The notes beneath the pieces were generated by a model that was not told the DNA's origin, made no database searches, and saw only the letters and a list, made by a program, of their open reading frames with translations. A stretch of DNA of 16,312 nucleotides. Origin: a bacterium. GTDB lineage: Bacteria; Muiribacteriota; Ozemobacteria; Ozemobacterales; Ozemobacteraceae. The position numbers and the translations under genes were made by a program. The DNA lies in assembly GCA_016192885.1 (NCBI GenBank), contig JACPTH010000145.1, positions 1 through 16,312 of the forward strand. Direction: 5' to 3'. This document shows, one piece after another, positions 1 through 8,400 of the stretch (the first letter of the stretch is position 1; each line of letters begins with the position of its first letter).

Positions 1-1
1 C

Positions 2-91
2 GTGAGAATCTTCTTCAACTTCGCTAAGTGGTTTAAGCCGGCAACTGATGGCGTAGGACTGAACGCTTACCTACATTTTTCCGCAGATTAG
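2..91 (+). CDS. 3' end of an unrecognised gene (partial)
   Basis: An open frame enters from the left edge and ends at TAG (89-91). It gives 29 residues ending in AYLHFSAD. Nothing in them is diagnostic, so I do not name a function. The frame is the only one of the three plus-strand frames checked that reads through the first 90 bases, and it ends just before the convergent hicB gene. A small perfect inverted repeat (CAGATT/AATCTG, 84-97) sits over the stop codon and could aid termination. It could equally be a chance open frame, because so little of it is in the window. Confidence 0.35.
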   Translation: MRIFFNFAKWFKPATDGVGLNAYLHFSAD

Positions 92-107
92 AATCTGAAA
101 AGCGGCT

Positions 108-533
108 TTACACGACTAGTTCTCGCACATCGACCACCATTTGTCGCCCAAGAACCGCAAGCGAACGTTCAAGTTGGTTCATTCGGGATTCATGATTTAG
201 GTCGAGAAGCCGATCGATTTGGGGCATATGGCCCCCTAGCATCCTTGCTAAATCAACTTTTCTTAAATTCTTTTCGATCATTGCCTGGTATATTGCTAAT
301 TTTAAGCAAGACAACGGGGTGGGTGAAACGCCAGCCCTTCCGTTTAATGACGACTGACGGGGAAGCGGCCAACGTTTATCAATGTAAATCATCAAGGCAG
401 TTTCAAGGGCATTAACCGCATAACCAAGAGCTTCCTCGCGATCTTGCCCAAATGTCACGGCTTCAGGGATGTCTGGAAACTTTACCAACACTGTTCCACC
501 ATCATCTATTAAATCAACAGGATATTTAAACAT
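108..533 (-). CDS. hicB: HicB-type antitoxin with C-terminal helix-turn-helix
   Basis: HicB antitoxins bind and neutralise the HicA mRNA interferase and autorepress their operon. The 141-residue product has the HicB order. An N-terminal partly degraded RNase-H-like fold (YPVDLIDDGG, then VKFPDIPEAVTFG, then a helix with EEALGYAVNALETAL; residues 4-50) is followed by a XRE-like DNA-binding helix-turn-helix near residues 78-125 (KVDLARMLGGHMPQIDRLLDL). Length and pattern resemble Escherichia coli HicB of about 138 residues. The start ATG (531-533) follows TGAGGT at a suitable spacing. The preceding gene in the same direction is the HicA remnant, giving the classic hicA-hicB order. No disruption is visible in hicB itself, so it may be an orphan antitoxin or regulator. 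Confidence 0.85.
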   Translation of the reverse strand: MFKYPVDLIDDGGTVLVKFPDIPEAVTFGQDREEALGYAVNALETALMIYIDKRWPLPRQSSLNGRAGVSPTPLSCLKLAIYQAMIEKNLRKVDLARMLGGHMPQIDRLLDLNHESRMNQLERSLAVLGRQMVVDVRELVV

Positions 534-542
534 GTTCGTACC

Positions 543-707
543 TCATTTTACTCCAAGTTGCTTTTTTATAGCTTCAACCAAGCCTTTTCCAAGTTCGTGC
601 CCAGGCTTAATAAAATGATTGCTTGGTTCGGTTGTCGCACCGATTTGGTGCGGTATTATTGCCGCAAATTGGATAAAAATTACCCCATACAAGAGCAACT
701 TGCAAAA
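543..707 (-). pseudogene. hicA: C-terminal remnant of HicA toxin
   Basis: Immediately upstream of hicB an open frame ends at TGA (543-545), with the C-terminus KPGHELGKGLVEAIKKQLGVK. This matches the C-terminal strand-helix of HicA (compare the E. coli HicA ending ...LRKAILKQLGLS) and lies where hicA should be. HicA is a small double-stranded-RNA-binding-fold RNase with a catalytic His in GSxH context. Upstream, the frame gives no recognisable HicA N-terminus, contains no ATG, and hits a stop codon at 708-710, inside a short inverted repeat (695-747). I infer that the 5' half has been lost or replaced, so the toxin is probably inactive. The family call rests on position plus about 20 residues. 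Confidence 0.5.
636..666. repeat. Two overlapping, mutually exclusive hairpins
   Basis: CGCACC/GGTGCG (636-652, 5-base loop) and TGCGG/CCGCA (649-666) share bases 649-652, so only one can form at a time. They lie inside the hicA remnant. They may be debris of the sequence that replaced the hicA 5' half. A regulatory role is possible but not shown. Confidence 0.4.
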
Positions 708-747
708 TTAGGTATTAACGTTTTTTCAAAATAATATTGCAAGTTGC
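695..747. repeat. Short inverted repeat with GCAACTTGCAA ends
   Basis: Sixteen-base arms, GCAACTTGCAAAATTA (695-710) and its near-perfect reverse complement (732-747, one mismatch), flank 21 bases. It lies at the truncated end of hicA. The arm sequence GCAACTTGCAAAAT is also found in the terminal repeat of the element at 11462-11620, and an AACTTGCAAAATT variant occurs near 3218-3230. This points to a family of small non-autonomous repeats or solo ends. Confidence 0.6.
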
Positions 748-771
748 TTCAGGGGGGGGAAATTGCAATAC

Positions 772-1203
772 TTACTTTTTTGCCAAGCGGTGAAATCTAC
801 CATCGGAATCTTTACTTTTTGGAACTTCGGGCGGAGGTTTCACAGGTTCAGGCGGTTTATTTTTTTCAACTTCCTTCTTTATCGATCCGACTTTTTTACT
901 TACCGCCTGCTTGCATTTTTCGCAAACAACGCCGGTTTCTATCAGCGTGTCACACATGCCGCACTTATAGGCGCATTTAACCCCGCATCTTTCAAGGCGG
1001 CCCGATTTTATCAAGAGCTCAATGTCTCTTTCATCGACTCCCGTCCCTTCGCAGACATCATAAACGCTTGCCCCAGGGTTATCGATCAGGTAATCTCGTA
1101 CCAAAGTGTAATTCTTTTCCTCCTTCTGGATACACTCATCGCAAATACTTCTAAACGTTTTTGTGATTAACCGATTGCATTTCTTGCATGTTGAAAAATT
1201 CAT
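772..1203 (-). CDS. Zinc-ribbon/HTH protein of the flagellar-operon (YvyF/TIGR03826-like) type, copy 1
   Basis: A 143-residue soluble protein. An N-terminal zinc finger (C6-x2-C9 and C21-x2-C24) is followed by a helical segment VRDYLIDNPGASVYDVCEGTGV and the helix ending IKSGRLE. This is the small winged/HTH pattern of proteins annotated as flagellar operon protein YvyF. A second four-Cys cluster (about residues 80-97, CGMCD then CEKC) is a zinc ribbon. The tail is Lys/Pro-rich and ends DGRFHRLAKK. It is the third gene of a minus-strand set with the CNB protein and a paralog. No flagellar gene is visible nearby, so the flagellar name reflects family resemblance only. DNA binding, or scaffolding as a small zinc protein, is inferred. 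Confidence 0.65.
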   Translation of the reverse strand: MNFSTCKKCNRLITKTFRSICDECIQKEEKNYTLVRDYLIDNPGASVYDVCEGTGVDERDIELLIKSGRLERCGVKCAYKCGMCDTLIETGVVCEKCKQAVSKKVGSIKKEVEKNKPPEPVKPPPEVPKSKDSDGRFHRLAKK

Positions 1204-1284
1204 TTTTCTCTCTCTCTACAAATAGCTTGCTTCGAAAGAGAACAAAAATTAACCTTGTCTGCCGGCAAGTTTCACATCTGCGTT

Positions 1285-1378
1285 CCCCTCTTTGAAAAAG
1301 AGGGGTTGGGGGAGATTTTTTTAAATTGCGCCAAGTTCTTGAAATCCCCATTAATCCCACTTTTTCAAAGGGGGAAAC
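1285..1378. repeat. Pair of inverted palindromic intergenic repeats (REP/MITE-like)
   Basis: Left unit: a 9-bp hairpin CCCCTCTTT-GAA-AAAGAGGGG (1285-1305) followed by a GTTGGGGGAGATTT tail. Right unit (about 1343-1378): the same pattern on the other strand (a CCCACTTTTTCAAAGGGGG core with an AAATCCCCATTAAT flank). The two units face each other, so the whole piece can fold into a long cruciform. A third unit lies at 3278-3314. Such units are widespread non-coding repeats in several uncultivated lineages. It fills the gap between the two zinc-ribbon paralogs. Confidence 0.75.
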
Positions 1379-1393
1379 TTCTTTGTTCCTCCT

Positions 1394-1815
1394 TTACTTT
1401 CGGGTAAATCTATGAAATCTATCGTCCATTTTGGTTTCAATTTCATGTTTTGACTCAATTTTACCTGGTCTGGCAAAAGTTTTCGGTAAATCGTCGATCT
1501 TCCCGCACACATTGGCGTTGCACTCGCTGCAAAAGCGGCCCTGGCTAATAATACTCTCGCACGTATTGCATTTGTGAAGAATTTTCAAACCCGCTTGCTC
1601 CAGTCTGCCGCTTTGGATGAGAATCTCGATTTGCAAAACATCCACGCCCGTATTTTCGCTCACTTCGTAGATAGTGTCGTCCGGATGGTCGTGGAGATAA
1701 TCTCTAACCGTGTGATAGGCTTCAATCTCTTTATCGATACACTTTCTACAAATACCTTGAGAAGTTTTTTGCAAATCTTGTCACATCTTTTGCAGTTGGA
1801 AACATTGGCACTCAT
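1394..1815 (-). pseudogene. Zinc-ribbon/HTH protein paralog, copy 2, with a one-base frameshift
   Basis: Paralog of the gene at 772-1203, sharing the zinc finger, VRDYL helix, SGRLE motif, second four-Cys cluster and DDRFHRFTRK tail. The best start is ATG at 1813-1815 with AGGA about 11 bases upstream. It encodes SNCKRCDKICKK, aligning residue for residue with STCKKCNRLITK of copy 1. After a run of six A (1765-1770, T on the plus strand) the homologous frame continues one base earlier as TSQGICRKCIDK. The zinc finger is therefore split between two frames. The downstream frame alone could start at TTG 1774 without the first CxxC. A deleted A, a sequencing or assembly error, or -1 slippage on AAA-AAA would each explain this. 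If read through, the product is about 140 residues. Confidence 0.65.
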
Positions 1816-1855
1816 GGAATACAAGTTCCTTTTTGATTATCTAAATAACATGCTT

Positions 1856-3079
1856 TCATCTTTTTACCGCGACCATTGGTTTTGAAGAAGAACCTTCAAC
1901 AAATATATCATTCGCGATGAACCAATTATGCCAAACGGTCATTTTCTCGCTTGCCCGGGCTACCCCCTGGTTAGCGAGGTTCAATGCTATTTTTAGTTCA
2001 GGGTCTTCCTTAGTCGATTTCTCGGTAATCTTCTTGACCTTTTCGAACGCTTGGAACGCATCGTAAATCTTTTCGTTGAAGCCCGCTACAATTCGCTTTT
2101 CGGTTTCAAAGAGAAAGTTGTTTCTTGCCACCAAACGATTAGCCATTACCCGTATAAATTCGTAAGAAAACTCATTTGATCCGGAAAAAATTTTCTTGAA
2201 TTCGTCCGTCGTAATTTTTATGGCGTCGCTGATTGTTGTACAAATGACATCCGCGGGTTGCTTTACTGCGTTACTCCCGGCTCCTATATTCAAGAACAGT
2301 TCATCCTCACCAATAAGGGTTCCTGAATCTTTAATATCGTCAACGACGACCCCATTAACTCTTACCTCAAGATGACCGGATAACAGAACATAAACGAAGT
2401 CATCAAATTCGCCCTGCCGAAAAAGAACGGTGTCGGGATAATAAGTGCTCGATGATAACTTAAATTTTTCAAAAAATCTTGTATATTTTTTGCAGCCCGG
2501 CGGATAAAAACTCGCAGGGAGTTTTGAAATCGTTTTCCTTGTTAAAAAGGGCTCATTCTTTAACGACATTGAAATGTCTTTATGCCAAAGCATTCGGTTG
2601 CCGAAACGCGGTATTCTGTTAGTGAAATCAATCAATTTTTGGAAGGTTTCCTTTAAATCGGTGATATCCGCGGCCATCTCAGAGTCGGCTTCCAATAATT
2701 TCTGAAGAACTTTTTTCATTCCTTGAACCTGGAGCGCGATAGAATTGCCTAAGTTTAAACCGAAACGCGGGTCGATCGCTAAAGCGGTTTTATATGAATT
2801 GTGGTCTCGAAGAGGGATAACCATTACTTCGGTGTCTTCAATTGCGAGTAATGAAGCTTGTCTTGTAGAATCTAAAATGGTCGCGATTTCCCCGAAAAGA
2901 AGCCCAGGTTGCTCGATAAAATTAACGGTTTTTGCGGCAAACGCGTCAACAAACGTTACAAGGTTTTTTGAATTTGGGACGCACTTTACTTCTAGTTTCC
3001 CTTTCAACAAAATGAAAAAGCAATCGGCCTTCTCGCCTTGAAGGCACAAAAAAGCCCCCCTTTTAATCTCTCTTTTCAC
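1856..3079 (-). CDS. Protein with two cyclic-nucleotide-binding domains, no DNA-binding domain
   Basis: A 407-residue, apparently soluble protein. CNB domain 1 spans about residues 3-115 and has a well-formed phosphate-binding cassette, FGE(62-64) then R73-Q-A-S, with the nine-residue Glu64-to-Arg73 spacing of protein kinase A regulatory subunits. Binding of cAMP or cGMP is therefore plausible. A helical linker (120-200) leads to CNB domain 2 (about 203-300, starting YPDTVLFRQGEFDDFVYVLLSGHLEV). Its cassette keeps G257-E258 but the conserved Arg region reads AVKQPADVIC, so ligand binding there is doubtful. The C-terminal 100 residues are helical with no helix-turn-helix, unlike CRP/FNR regulators, so it is probably an adaptor or effector through protein contacts. 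It is transcribed divergently from the cyclase operon, suggesting that it reads the signal made there. Confidence 0.85.
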   Translation of the reverse strand: MKREIKRGAFLCLQGEKADCFFILLKGKLEVKCVPNSKNLVTFVDAFAAKTVNFIEQPGLLFGEIATILDSTRQASLLAIEDTEVMVIPLRDHNSYKTALAIDPRFGLNLGNSIALQVQGMKKVLQKLLEADSEMAADITDLKETFQKLIDFTNRIPRFGNRMLWHKDISMSLKNEPFLTRKTISKLPASFYPPGCKKYTRFFEKFKLSSSTYYPDTVLFRQGEFDDFVYVLLSGHLEVRVNGVVVDDIKDSGTLIGEDELFLNIGAGSNAVKQPADVICTTISDAIKITTDEFKKIFSGSNEFSYEFIRVMANRLVARNNFLFETEKRIVAGFNEKIYDAFQAFEKVKKITEKSTKEDPELKIALNLANQGVARASEKMTVWHNWFIANDIFVEGSSSKPMVAVKR

Positions 3080-3142
3080 GACAAACTCCTCAAGGCAACG
3101 AACTTGCTCTCAGATTCTTGAAACGGAGCAGGTTTTTAGGTA

Positions 3143-3170
3143 TTGCACTTTTTATTTTATAGCATATAAT
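3143..3170 (+). promoter_or_regulatory. Sigma-70-type promoter for the moxR-DUF58-cyclase operon
   Basis: TTGCAC (3143-3148), a 16-base spacer and a perfect TATAAT (3165-3170), in an AT-rich stretch between divergent genes. It predicts a 5' leader of roughly 190 bases before moxR. The leader contains a palindromic operator-like site, a REP-type repeat and a hairpin. Confidence 0.6.
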
Positions 3171-3197
3171 GTACCAAAGATTACTTGACTAGGTCAA
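3168..3197 (-). promoter_or_regulatory. Possible divergent promoter for the CNB gene
   Basis: On the minus strand TTGACC (3197-3192), an 18-base spacer and TACATT (3173-3168). The -10 overlaps the plus-strand TATAAT, so the two promoters would compete. It is a weaker match than the plus-strand promoter. Confidence 0.35.
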
Positions 3198-3198
3198 G
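3184..3198. promoter_or_regulatory. Palindromic operator-like site CTTGAC-TAG-GTCAAG
   Basis: A perfect six-base-arm inverted repeat between the divergent genes. It overlaps the putative minus-strand -35 and lies just downstream of the predicted plus-strand transcription start. It superficially resembles CRP/FNR-family half-sites but with a three-base centre. The protein that binds it is unknown. Confidence 0.45.
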
Positions 3199-3277
3199 GT
3201 AAATTGATTAAGTTGAAGAAACTTGCAAAATTCAAATTTATGTAGTTTCGAAAATGAATTGCCGCGAAATTCAAAAG

Positions 3278-3314
3278 TCCCCTCTTTGGTAAAGAGTGGT
3301 TAGGGGAGATTTTA
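3278..3314. repeat. Third copy of the CCCCTCTTT palindromic repeat
   Basis: TCCCCTCTTTGGTAAAGAG followed by TGGTTAGGGGAGATTTT is the same unit as at 1285-1305, with a six-base inner stem (CTCTTT/AAAGAG). It lies in the leader between the promoter and moxR. An AACTTGCAAAATT motif of the other repeat family lies about 50 bases upstream. Confidence 0.7.
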
Positions 3315-3348
3315 CAAATGTAATTATTGCCCCATTGTTTTACATTTG
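3315..3348 (+). other. Hairpin in the moxR leader
   Basis: CAAATGTAA (3315-3323) and TTACATTTG (3340-3348) are perfect nine-base arms around a 16-base loop, ending about 20 bases before the moxR start. It leaves the ribosome binding site AAGGAAGAAG free. No terminator-like T tract follows. Confidence 0.5.
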
Positions 3349-3369
3349 CCGCACTAAGGAAGAAGATTA

Positions 3370-4365
3370 ATGCAAAAGAAAATAGAAGATTTTCAAAGGC
3401 GTTTTAAAGCCGTTCAATCAGAGGTACAAAAAATTGTCGTTGGAAACCACGAGGTAATTTTTGAAGTTTTGGTCGCCCTTTTTGCCGGCGGAAACGTGCT
3501 TCTAGAAGGCGTTCCTGGTTTGGGAAAGACCATGCTCATCAAAACCCTCAGCGAAGTGTTAAATCTTGATTTCTCTCGCATTCAGTTCACTCCGGACCTA
3601 ATGCCGGCGGATATTGTCGGAACGAACATTATCAATGAAGACGAGAGAGGAAAACGAGCGTTCGTATTTCAGAAGGGCCCTGTGTTTACTCAGATGTTGC
3701 TTGCCGATGAGATTAATCGGGCAACCCCCAAGACTCAATCAGCCCTCTTGGAAGCCATGCAGGAACATACGGTTACCTCCTCAAATCAGCGTTTCGTATT
3801 AAAGGAACCCTTTTTTGTAATGGCGACTCAAAATCCGATAGAACAAGAAGGCACATATCCGCTGCCCGAGGCGCAATTAGACCGCTTCTTTTTCAAATGC
3901 TTGGTTCCGTTTCCCACATTAGACGAACTTATTACCGTAGTAGATCGCACTACCGGAGTTAATATGCCCACGGTCCAAAAAATCATGAGTGAAAAAGATA
4001 TTCTCGAAGCGCGCGAATTGGTTCGATCGGTTCCGGTGGCTTCGGAGGTAAAAAATTACGCGGGGAAACTCGTACTTGCCACGCATCCCGGGATTTCAAC
4101 TTCAATAAAAGAGGTAAGGGAGCAAGTTAAGTATGGCTCTAGCCCGCGAGGAATGCAAGGATTGATTTTGTCGGGGAAAGTTCGCGCGCTGGTTTCAGGA
4201 AACTACCAGGTTTCGGTGGAAGACATTCGCTCTTCCGTAAAACCTGTACTTCGCCATAGGGTCGCGCTAAATTTCCAGGGAGAAGCGGAAGGAATGACGC
4301 CCGATAAACTCCTGGATCTAATCCTGGCGAAGGTCCTTTTTGAAGCGAAACAATTAGCCGCATAA
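3370..4365 (+). CDS. MoxR-family AAA+ ATPase
   Basis: MoxR ATPases are cytoplasmic hexameric chaperone-like AAA+ proteins that work with von Willebrand A-type partners to assemble or activate other proteins. The 331-residue product is full length. It has Walker A GVPGLGKT (47-54), Walker B LLADEINRA with D113-E114, the MoxR signature AMQEHTV then MATQNPIEQEGTYPLPEAQLDRF holding sensor 1 Asn155, and sensor 2 in GSSPRG (Arg260). The ATG follows AAGGAAGAAG. The next gene encodes a DUF58 protein, the standard MoxR partner. Two membrane cyclases follow in the same direction instead of the usual BatA/BatB-like membrane proteins. The client could be the cyclase complex, but that is inference. Confidence 0.93.
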   Translation: MQKKIEDFQRRFKAVQSEVQKIVVGNHEVIFEVLVALFAGGNVLLEGVPGLGKTMLIKTLSEVLNLDFSRIQFTPDLMPADIVGTNIINEDERGKRAFVFQKGPVFTQMLLADEINRATPKTQSALLEAMQEHTVTSSNQRFVLKEPFFVMATQNPIEQEGTYPLPEAQLDRFFFKCLVPFPTLDELITVVDRTTGVNMPTVQKIMSEKDILEARELVRSVPVASEVKNYAGKLVLATHPGISTSIKEVREQVKYGSSPRGMQGLILSGKVRALVSGNYQVSVEDIRSSVKPVLRHRVALNFQGEAEGMTPDKLLDLILAKVLFEAKQLAA

Positions 4366-4457
4366 TCTCATGAATTCGCCCGTATCTACTCAATAATTCG
4401 GGGTAAAAAAGTGAAAACTGTTTTGGAGGGCGCACCACGACCGACCGCGGGGAGTGA

Positions 4458-4503
4458 GACACGCGAATTCACTTCGCGTGTCGAGAGGGGACGCGTGGCC
4501 CCT
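4458..4503 (+). other. Two successive hairpins between moxR and the DUF58 gene
   Basis: A perfect ten-base stem GACACGCGAA/TTCGCGTGTC with a 5-base loop (4458-4482) is followed by AGGGG/CCCCT (4486-4503). The second ends nine bases before the DUF58 ATG, which has no clear Shine-Dalgarno sequence. It may modulate the ratio of the two products or be a decayed repeat. No T tract follows. Confidence 0.5.
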
Positions 4504-4511
4504 TTATTGAG

Positions 4512-5399
4512 ATGATACATTCGCCCTTATACGACGCGAAGTTTTTGGCAAGGCTTGAAAGCCTTCGCTTGATTGCGCGGCGCGCCCATGAGGGAGTTCG
4601 AAATGGGGAGAGGCGAAGCGTTCGTCGCGGAACAAGCCAAGAATTCGCCGACCATCGAAGTTATGTGACCGGAGACGATTTAAGATTTATCGATTGGAAC
4701 TTGTACGGAAGGCTTGATAAGCTTTTCATAAAACTTTTTCTTGAGGAAGAAGACTTGGTTCTCGCGCTTGTCGTAGATACAAGCGCCTCCATGGGGTTCG
4801 GAGCCCCCGAAACCAAATTAAGATTAGCGCTGCGATTGGCTTTGTCCCTAGGATATATCGCCCTTTTGAATCAAGAAAAGGTCGCGCTTCTTGGGGGAGG
4901 CGATCGACTGGTTTCAATAGACGCGACGGTTCGCGGAAAATCAGGCTTGTTTCCGCTTGTTCAAGCCCTAGAAAAATTTAAAGCCGAAGGTAAAACAAAC
5001 CTGAACAACATTTTATCCCGATGCGGCGAACTATTAAAGAAATCGGGTATTATAGTTGTTTTTTCAGATTTACTTGACGTTGAAGGGTATGATGACGGAG
5101 TATTGAACCTTTCATCGAGAGGGCATGAGGTTATATTGATTCATACTCTTTGCTCCGATGAGTTGAAACCCCAACTCGAAGGCGACCTTTCATTAAAGGA
5201 CAGCGAAACAGGAGATTTGTTGGACGTTACTTTTTCTCCTCAAATGCGAGAATATTATACCAACGCGCTCTCAAACTTTTTGAACCGCTCAAGGGAATTC
5301 GCGCTGAAACATGGTTTTTCATATATTTTATGGGACGGCCTGGCAAGCATTGAAACAATGGTTACAACGGTGTTAAGAGAGCGAGGGATTCTGAAATAA
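4512..5399 (+). CDS. DUF58 (von Willebrand A-like) MoxR partner protein
   Basis: A 295-residue protein with the DUF58 hallmark run from residue 45 (FADHRSYVTGDDLRFIDWN, then LFIKLFLEEE) leading into a VWA-like fold. The metal-site motif is D89-T-S-A-S93 with a later FSDL (Asp186). No membrane segment is seen, so it is probably cytosolic or peripheral. The length fits the family and the N-terminus (DAKFLARLESLRLIARRA) is the usual one, which supports this ATG despite a weak ribosome binding site. It lies 146 bases after moxR and 7 bases before cyclase A, so all four genes are likely cotranscribed. Its role beside MoxR is probably substrate recognition or adaptor; the substrate is unknown. Confidence 0.9.
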   Translation: MIHSPLYDAKFLARLESLRLIARRAHEGVRNGERRSVRRGTSQEFADHRSYVTGDDLRFIDWNLYGRLDKLFIKLFLEEEDLVLALVVDTSASMGFGAPETKLRLALRLALSLGYIALLNQEKVALLGGGDRLVSIDATVRGKSGLFPLVQALEKFKAEGKTNLNNILSRCGELLKKSGIIVVFSDLLDVEGYDDGVLNLSSRGHEVILIHTLCSDELKPQLEGDLSLKDSETGDLLDVTFSPQMREYYTNALSNFLNRSREFALKHGFSYILWDGLASIETMVTTVLRERGILK

Positions 5400-5406
5400 T
5401 CCCCGC

Positions 5407-8400
5407 ATGAAGCATCGGATTTTTTTGTTCCTTTCCCCGCTTATCCCGTTATTGTTTATTTCATTTTTCTTTTTCGTTGTAAAAAAACAAAACGCGCAAC
5501 AGCGAATGTGGGAACTTGAGCGTCTAAGCGACCAATGGCGTCAAGATGCGATAACCAGAATCGAATGGTTTCGAACCAGTTTTTCATTTGAATCCCAAAT
5601 CAATCAAATTATCCAAAACGTAAAATTTGAAATAGGCGAAAGAATTAAAAAACTCCCCAATGAAAAGGTAAACCTTACCGGGGAGATTCTTTCAAGCGCA
5701 ATCCTTAAAGTGTTTCCTCGATCACACCTGCCAAAAGAGTCGAATCTTTATGGAGTTTCGCTTGATTCTTCGCTAAACCCTACCCTTCTTTCAGGAAAAG
5801 GGCTGGTAACCAATAAATCTCGCATGATCGTTGAAATGCTTGAAAAGTTTGTAAAATCTTCCAAGCTCGAAACTCGCGAGAAAGAAGCCCTAAACAAAAG
5901 GTGCCTTGGATTGTTTGGCGAGTTCGCGACATTCGAACTCATCGGGACTTTCCGTAAGGGTTTGCTGACTCCGGTTCAATTTCAAGGGGAAGATTCTTTC
6001 ATGATTTGGGACACGGTTTTGTTTGGAAACAAAACAATAGGAGCGTTTTTACTTGTTTTGCCTAAGAAAACAAAAAAATCATCTTCCCCGCTTCGTTTCG
6101 CACTTTCATGCATTTCCCCCCCGACTTCATCCGGAATGCTTCCAATATTGGTTCCGCTCGCTTCCGCGAATCAACGATTGCCTATTATTCATACGTTTTC
6201 TACAAAACCAACCTCATACTTCTCGAGGCTTTTTAAAAGTATCCTTCCTCCAAAAGAGCGGGAGGTAAAAGCCCCTCATGGAACAAAAATCGATATAGAA
6301 GATTTTTGGGTGATTAGGGATTTTGTACATCTCGACCTGCCCTATGAAATATGGATAGTTTCAAAGCCGCTTATCCCAAGACTTTTTTGGGGTGATTTTC
6401 TTGAATTTTTCATTAGACTTCTCCTGCTTTTTTCCTTTTTGGGAATGTACTTATACGCTTTTATTACGGGAAAAGGTTTAGCCATTAGCATGAAAATCTG
6501 GTTCATGGGTTTCTTCGCGTTCGTCGGGGGCGCTCCGTTAATTGTTCTTTACACTTTGGGTCTTCAGGAACAAAAATTGCACGACTTGACCCGCGGGATC
6601 CAAGCGAAGCAGGAATCAATAGATTTAGAAAGCGCGTCAGTTTTTAAAAGGTTTATCCTGGAATGCCGAGGGTTGATCGCGAACAAAAAATGGTTTGACA
6701 TAATAACGAACGACGAATTCAAGATCCTTAAAGAAGCTACCGATCAAGCCTTTAGCCATTTTGAGCTTCAAAAACCTAAATTGCCGCTCAGCTTAATTCT
6801 GTTGTACCCATTTGAAAAAAATCCCATGGCATTTTCTTCCAAGAACCGTTTTTTAAAGCCTTCCTCATCTCTACAAACTAATGTACAAAATATTTCAGTA
6901 GAAGAAAAAACCAGAATGGACGTCTTCAATTCTCTCGCGCGAAGAGGATTTGAGGTCATCACCGCGGGAAGTGATTCTCGAAGGATTTCCGATTTAACCG
7001 ACAAGGAAAAGCTTGTATTATCTTGCTTTAGAAGCGCAAACGGCAGCGATCCGGGAAAAGTATTCTTCGCGCTCCGCAGGTTTGGGGATCGGATCGCCAA
7101 CCGAGAAAACCAGATTTTTTCATTCCATGATTTCCTTGCGGAAAACAACAAGCCGAAGACTTGCGTTGTTTTTTTGGCGGACGGGTCCGAAGCTAATTCG
7201 AATTTTCTTAGAGAAAAACTGATAGACCTAAACCTTGAGGATAAATTTTCCATTTTCGCATTGGGGAAAGTCGTATCCGGCGTTTCTGAACCTCTTTACC
7301 CCCCGCCAAATGAAACGATTTGGCAAAAAAAAGAGGAAGACGAAAGAGGCGATAAACTTCTTTGGTTAATGAATTTGGCAGCCAGGACAGGTCTAAATCA
7401 AGTTTGGGTAACCGGTGCAAAGGAAGAGAAAATCGCCAGGGAAGAGTCTAAAGAAGCGAAAAGGCTTGAATTGTTCCATTCGGTTTCGGAAAATGAAATC
7501 GAATTGGATGAAACCCAAAAGGTTCTTTTCACAGCTTATCCGTGCTCTCGCGCGACCGGATTTGTCATCGGATCCTGCGTTCCCATTCATGGAATCTACA
7601 GTGAAGCTTCCAAACGCAAAACTGAACTTGTGGCGATTGTTGTCTTGATCGGAACGTGCATACTTTTCCTCGGCTGGACAACCGCAAAATACCTTTTGTT
7701 TCCGCTTTCATTGGTCGAAAGCGGGTTAAACAAAATTGCGTCGGGGAATTTATCCGTTCGGGTCGGCCTCCCTCGGGAAGACGAACTAGGGGAGTTGTCA
7801 AGGGAATTCGACGCGATGATTAAAGGGCTGGAGGAACGAAAAGAGTTGGCGCATTTCGTATCCGGAGCGCTTGAAGCGGATCTTTCCGCCCGCTCAGGAA
7901 CCTCGCGAATGGAGCCCGAACAAAAGACCGGTACTGTCCTGGTTTCGGATATTAGAAATTTTACGACGCTAAGCGAAAAATACCCTGCTCGCGAAATCGT
8001 TTCAATGCTTAATTCTCATTTGGAAGAAATGACGAAAGAAATTAAAAATCACGGGGGGATGATCGACAAATTCATTGGAGATGCCGTCGTAGCTATTTTT
8101 TTTGACGATGCTTTGGGCTTGTCCCATAGAAAGGCTCTTAGAGCCGCTATCGGCATGATGAAAAGTCATCGAGCCCTTAATGAAGCAAGAGTCGGCCGCC
8201 AGGAATTTGGTTACGATATTGGGGTAGGCTTAGATTGCGGTAATTTGCTTGTCGGGTCGTTAGGTTCATCCGGGCGATTGGAATACACGGCTCTTGGCTT
8301 GCCTAGGAGTCACGCGGAGCAACTCGAACCTCTTTCGAAAAAGGGAAATCATACTAAAATCATCGCTTCGTTAAGGATCGCGAAACAAGCTCCATGGTTC

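Noticed and set aside
1151..1360. 69-codon minus-strand open frame
   Set aside because: It reads through the palindromic repeat pair and the start of the zinc-ribbon gene in another frame.
1856..3079. CRP/FNR-type transcription factor
   Set aside because: Two CNB domains are present but no C-terminal helix-turn-helix is seen; the C-terminus is a helical region without the motif.
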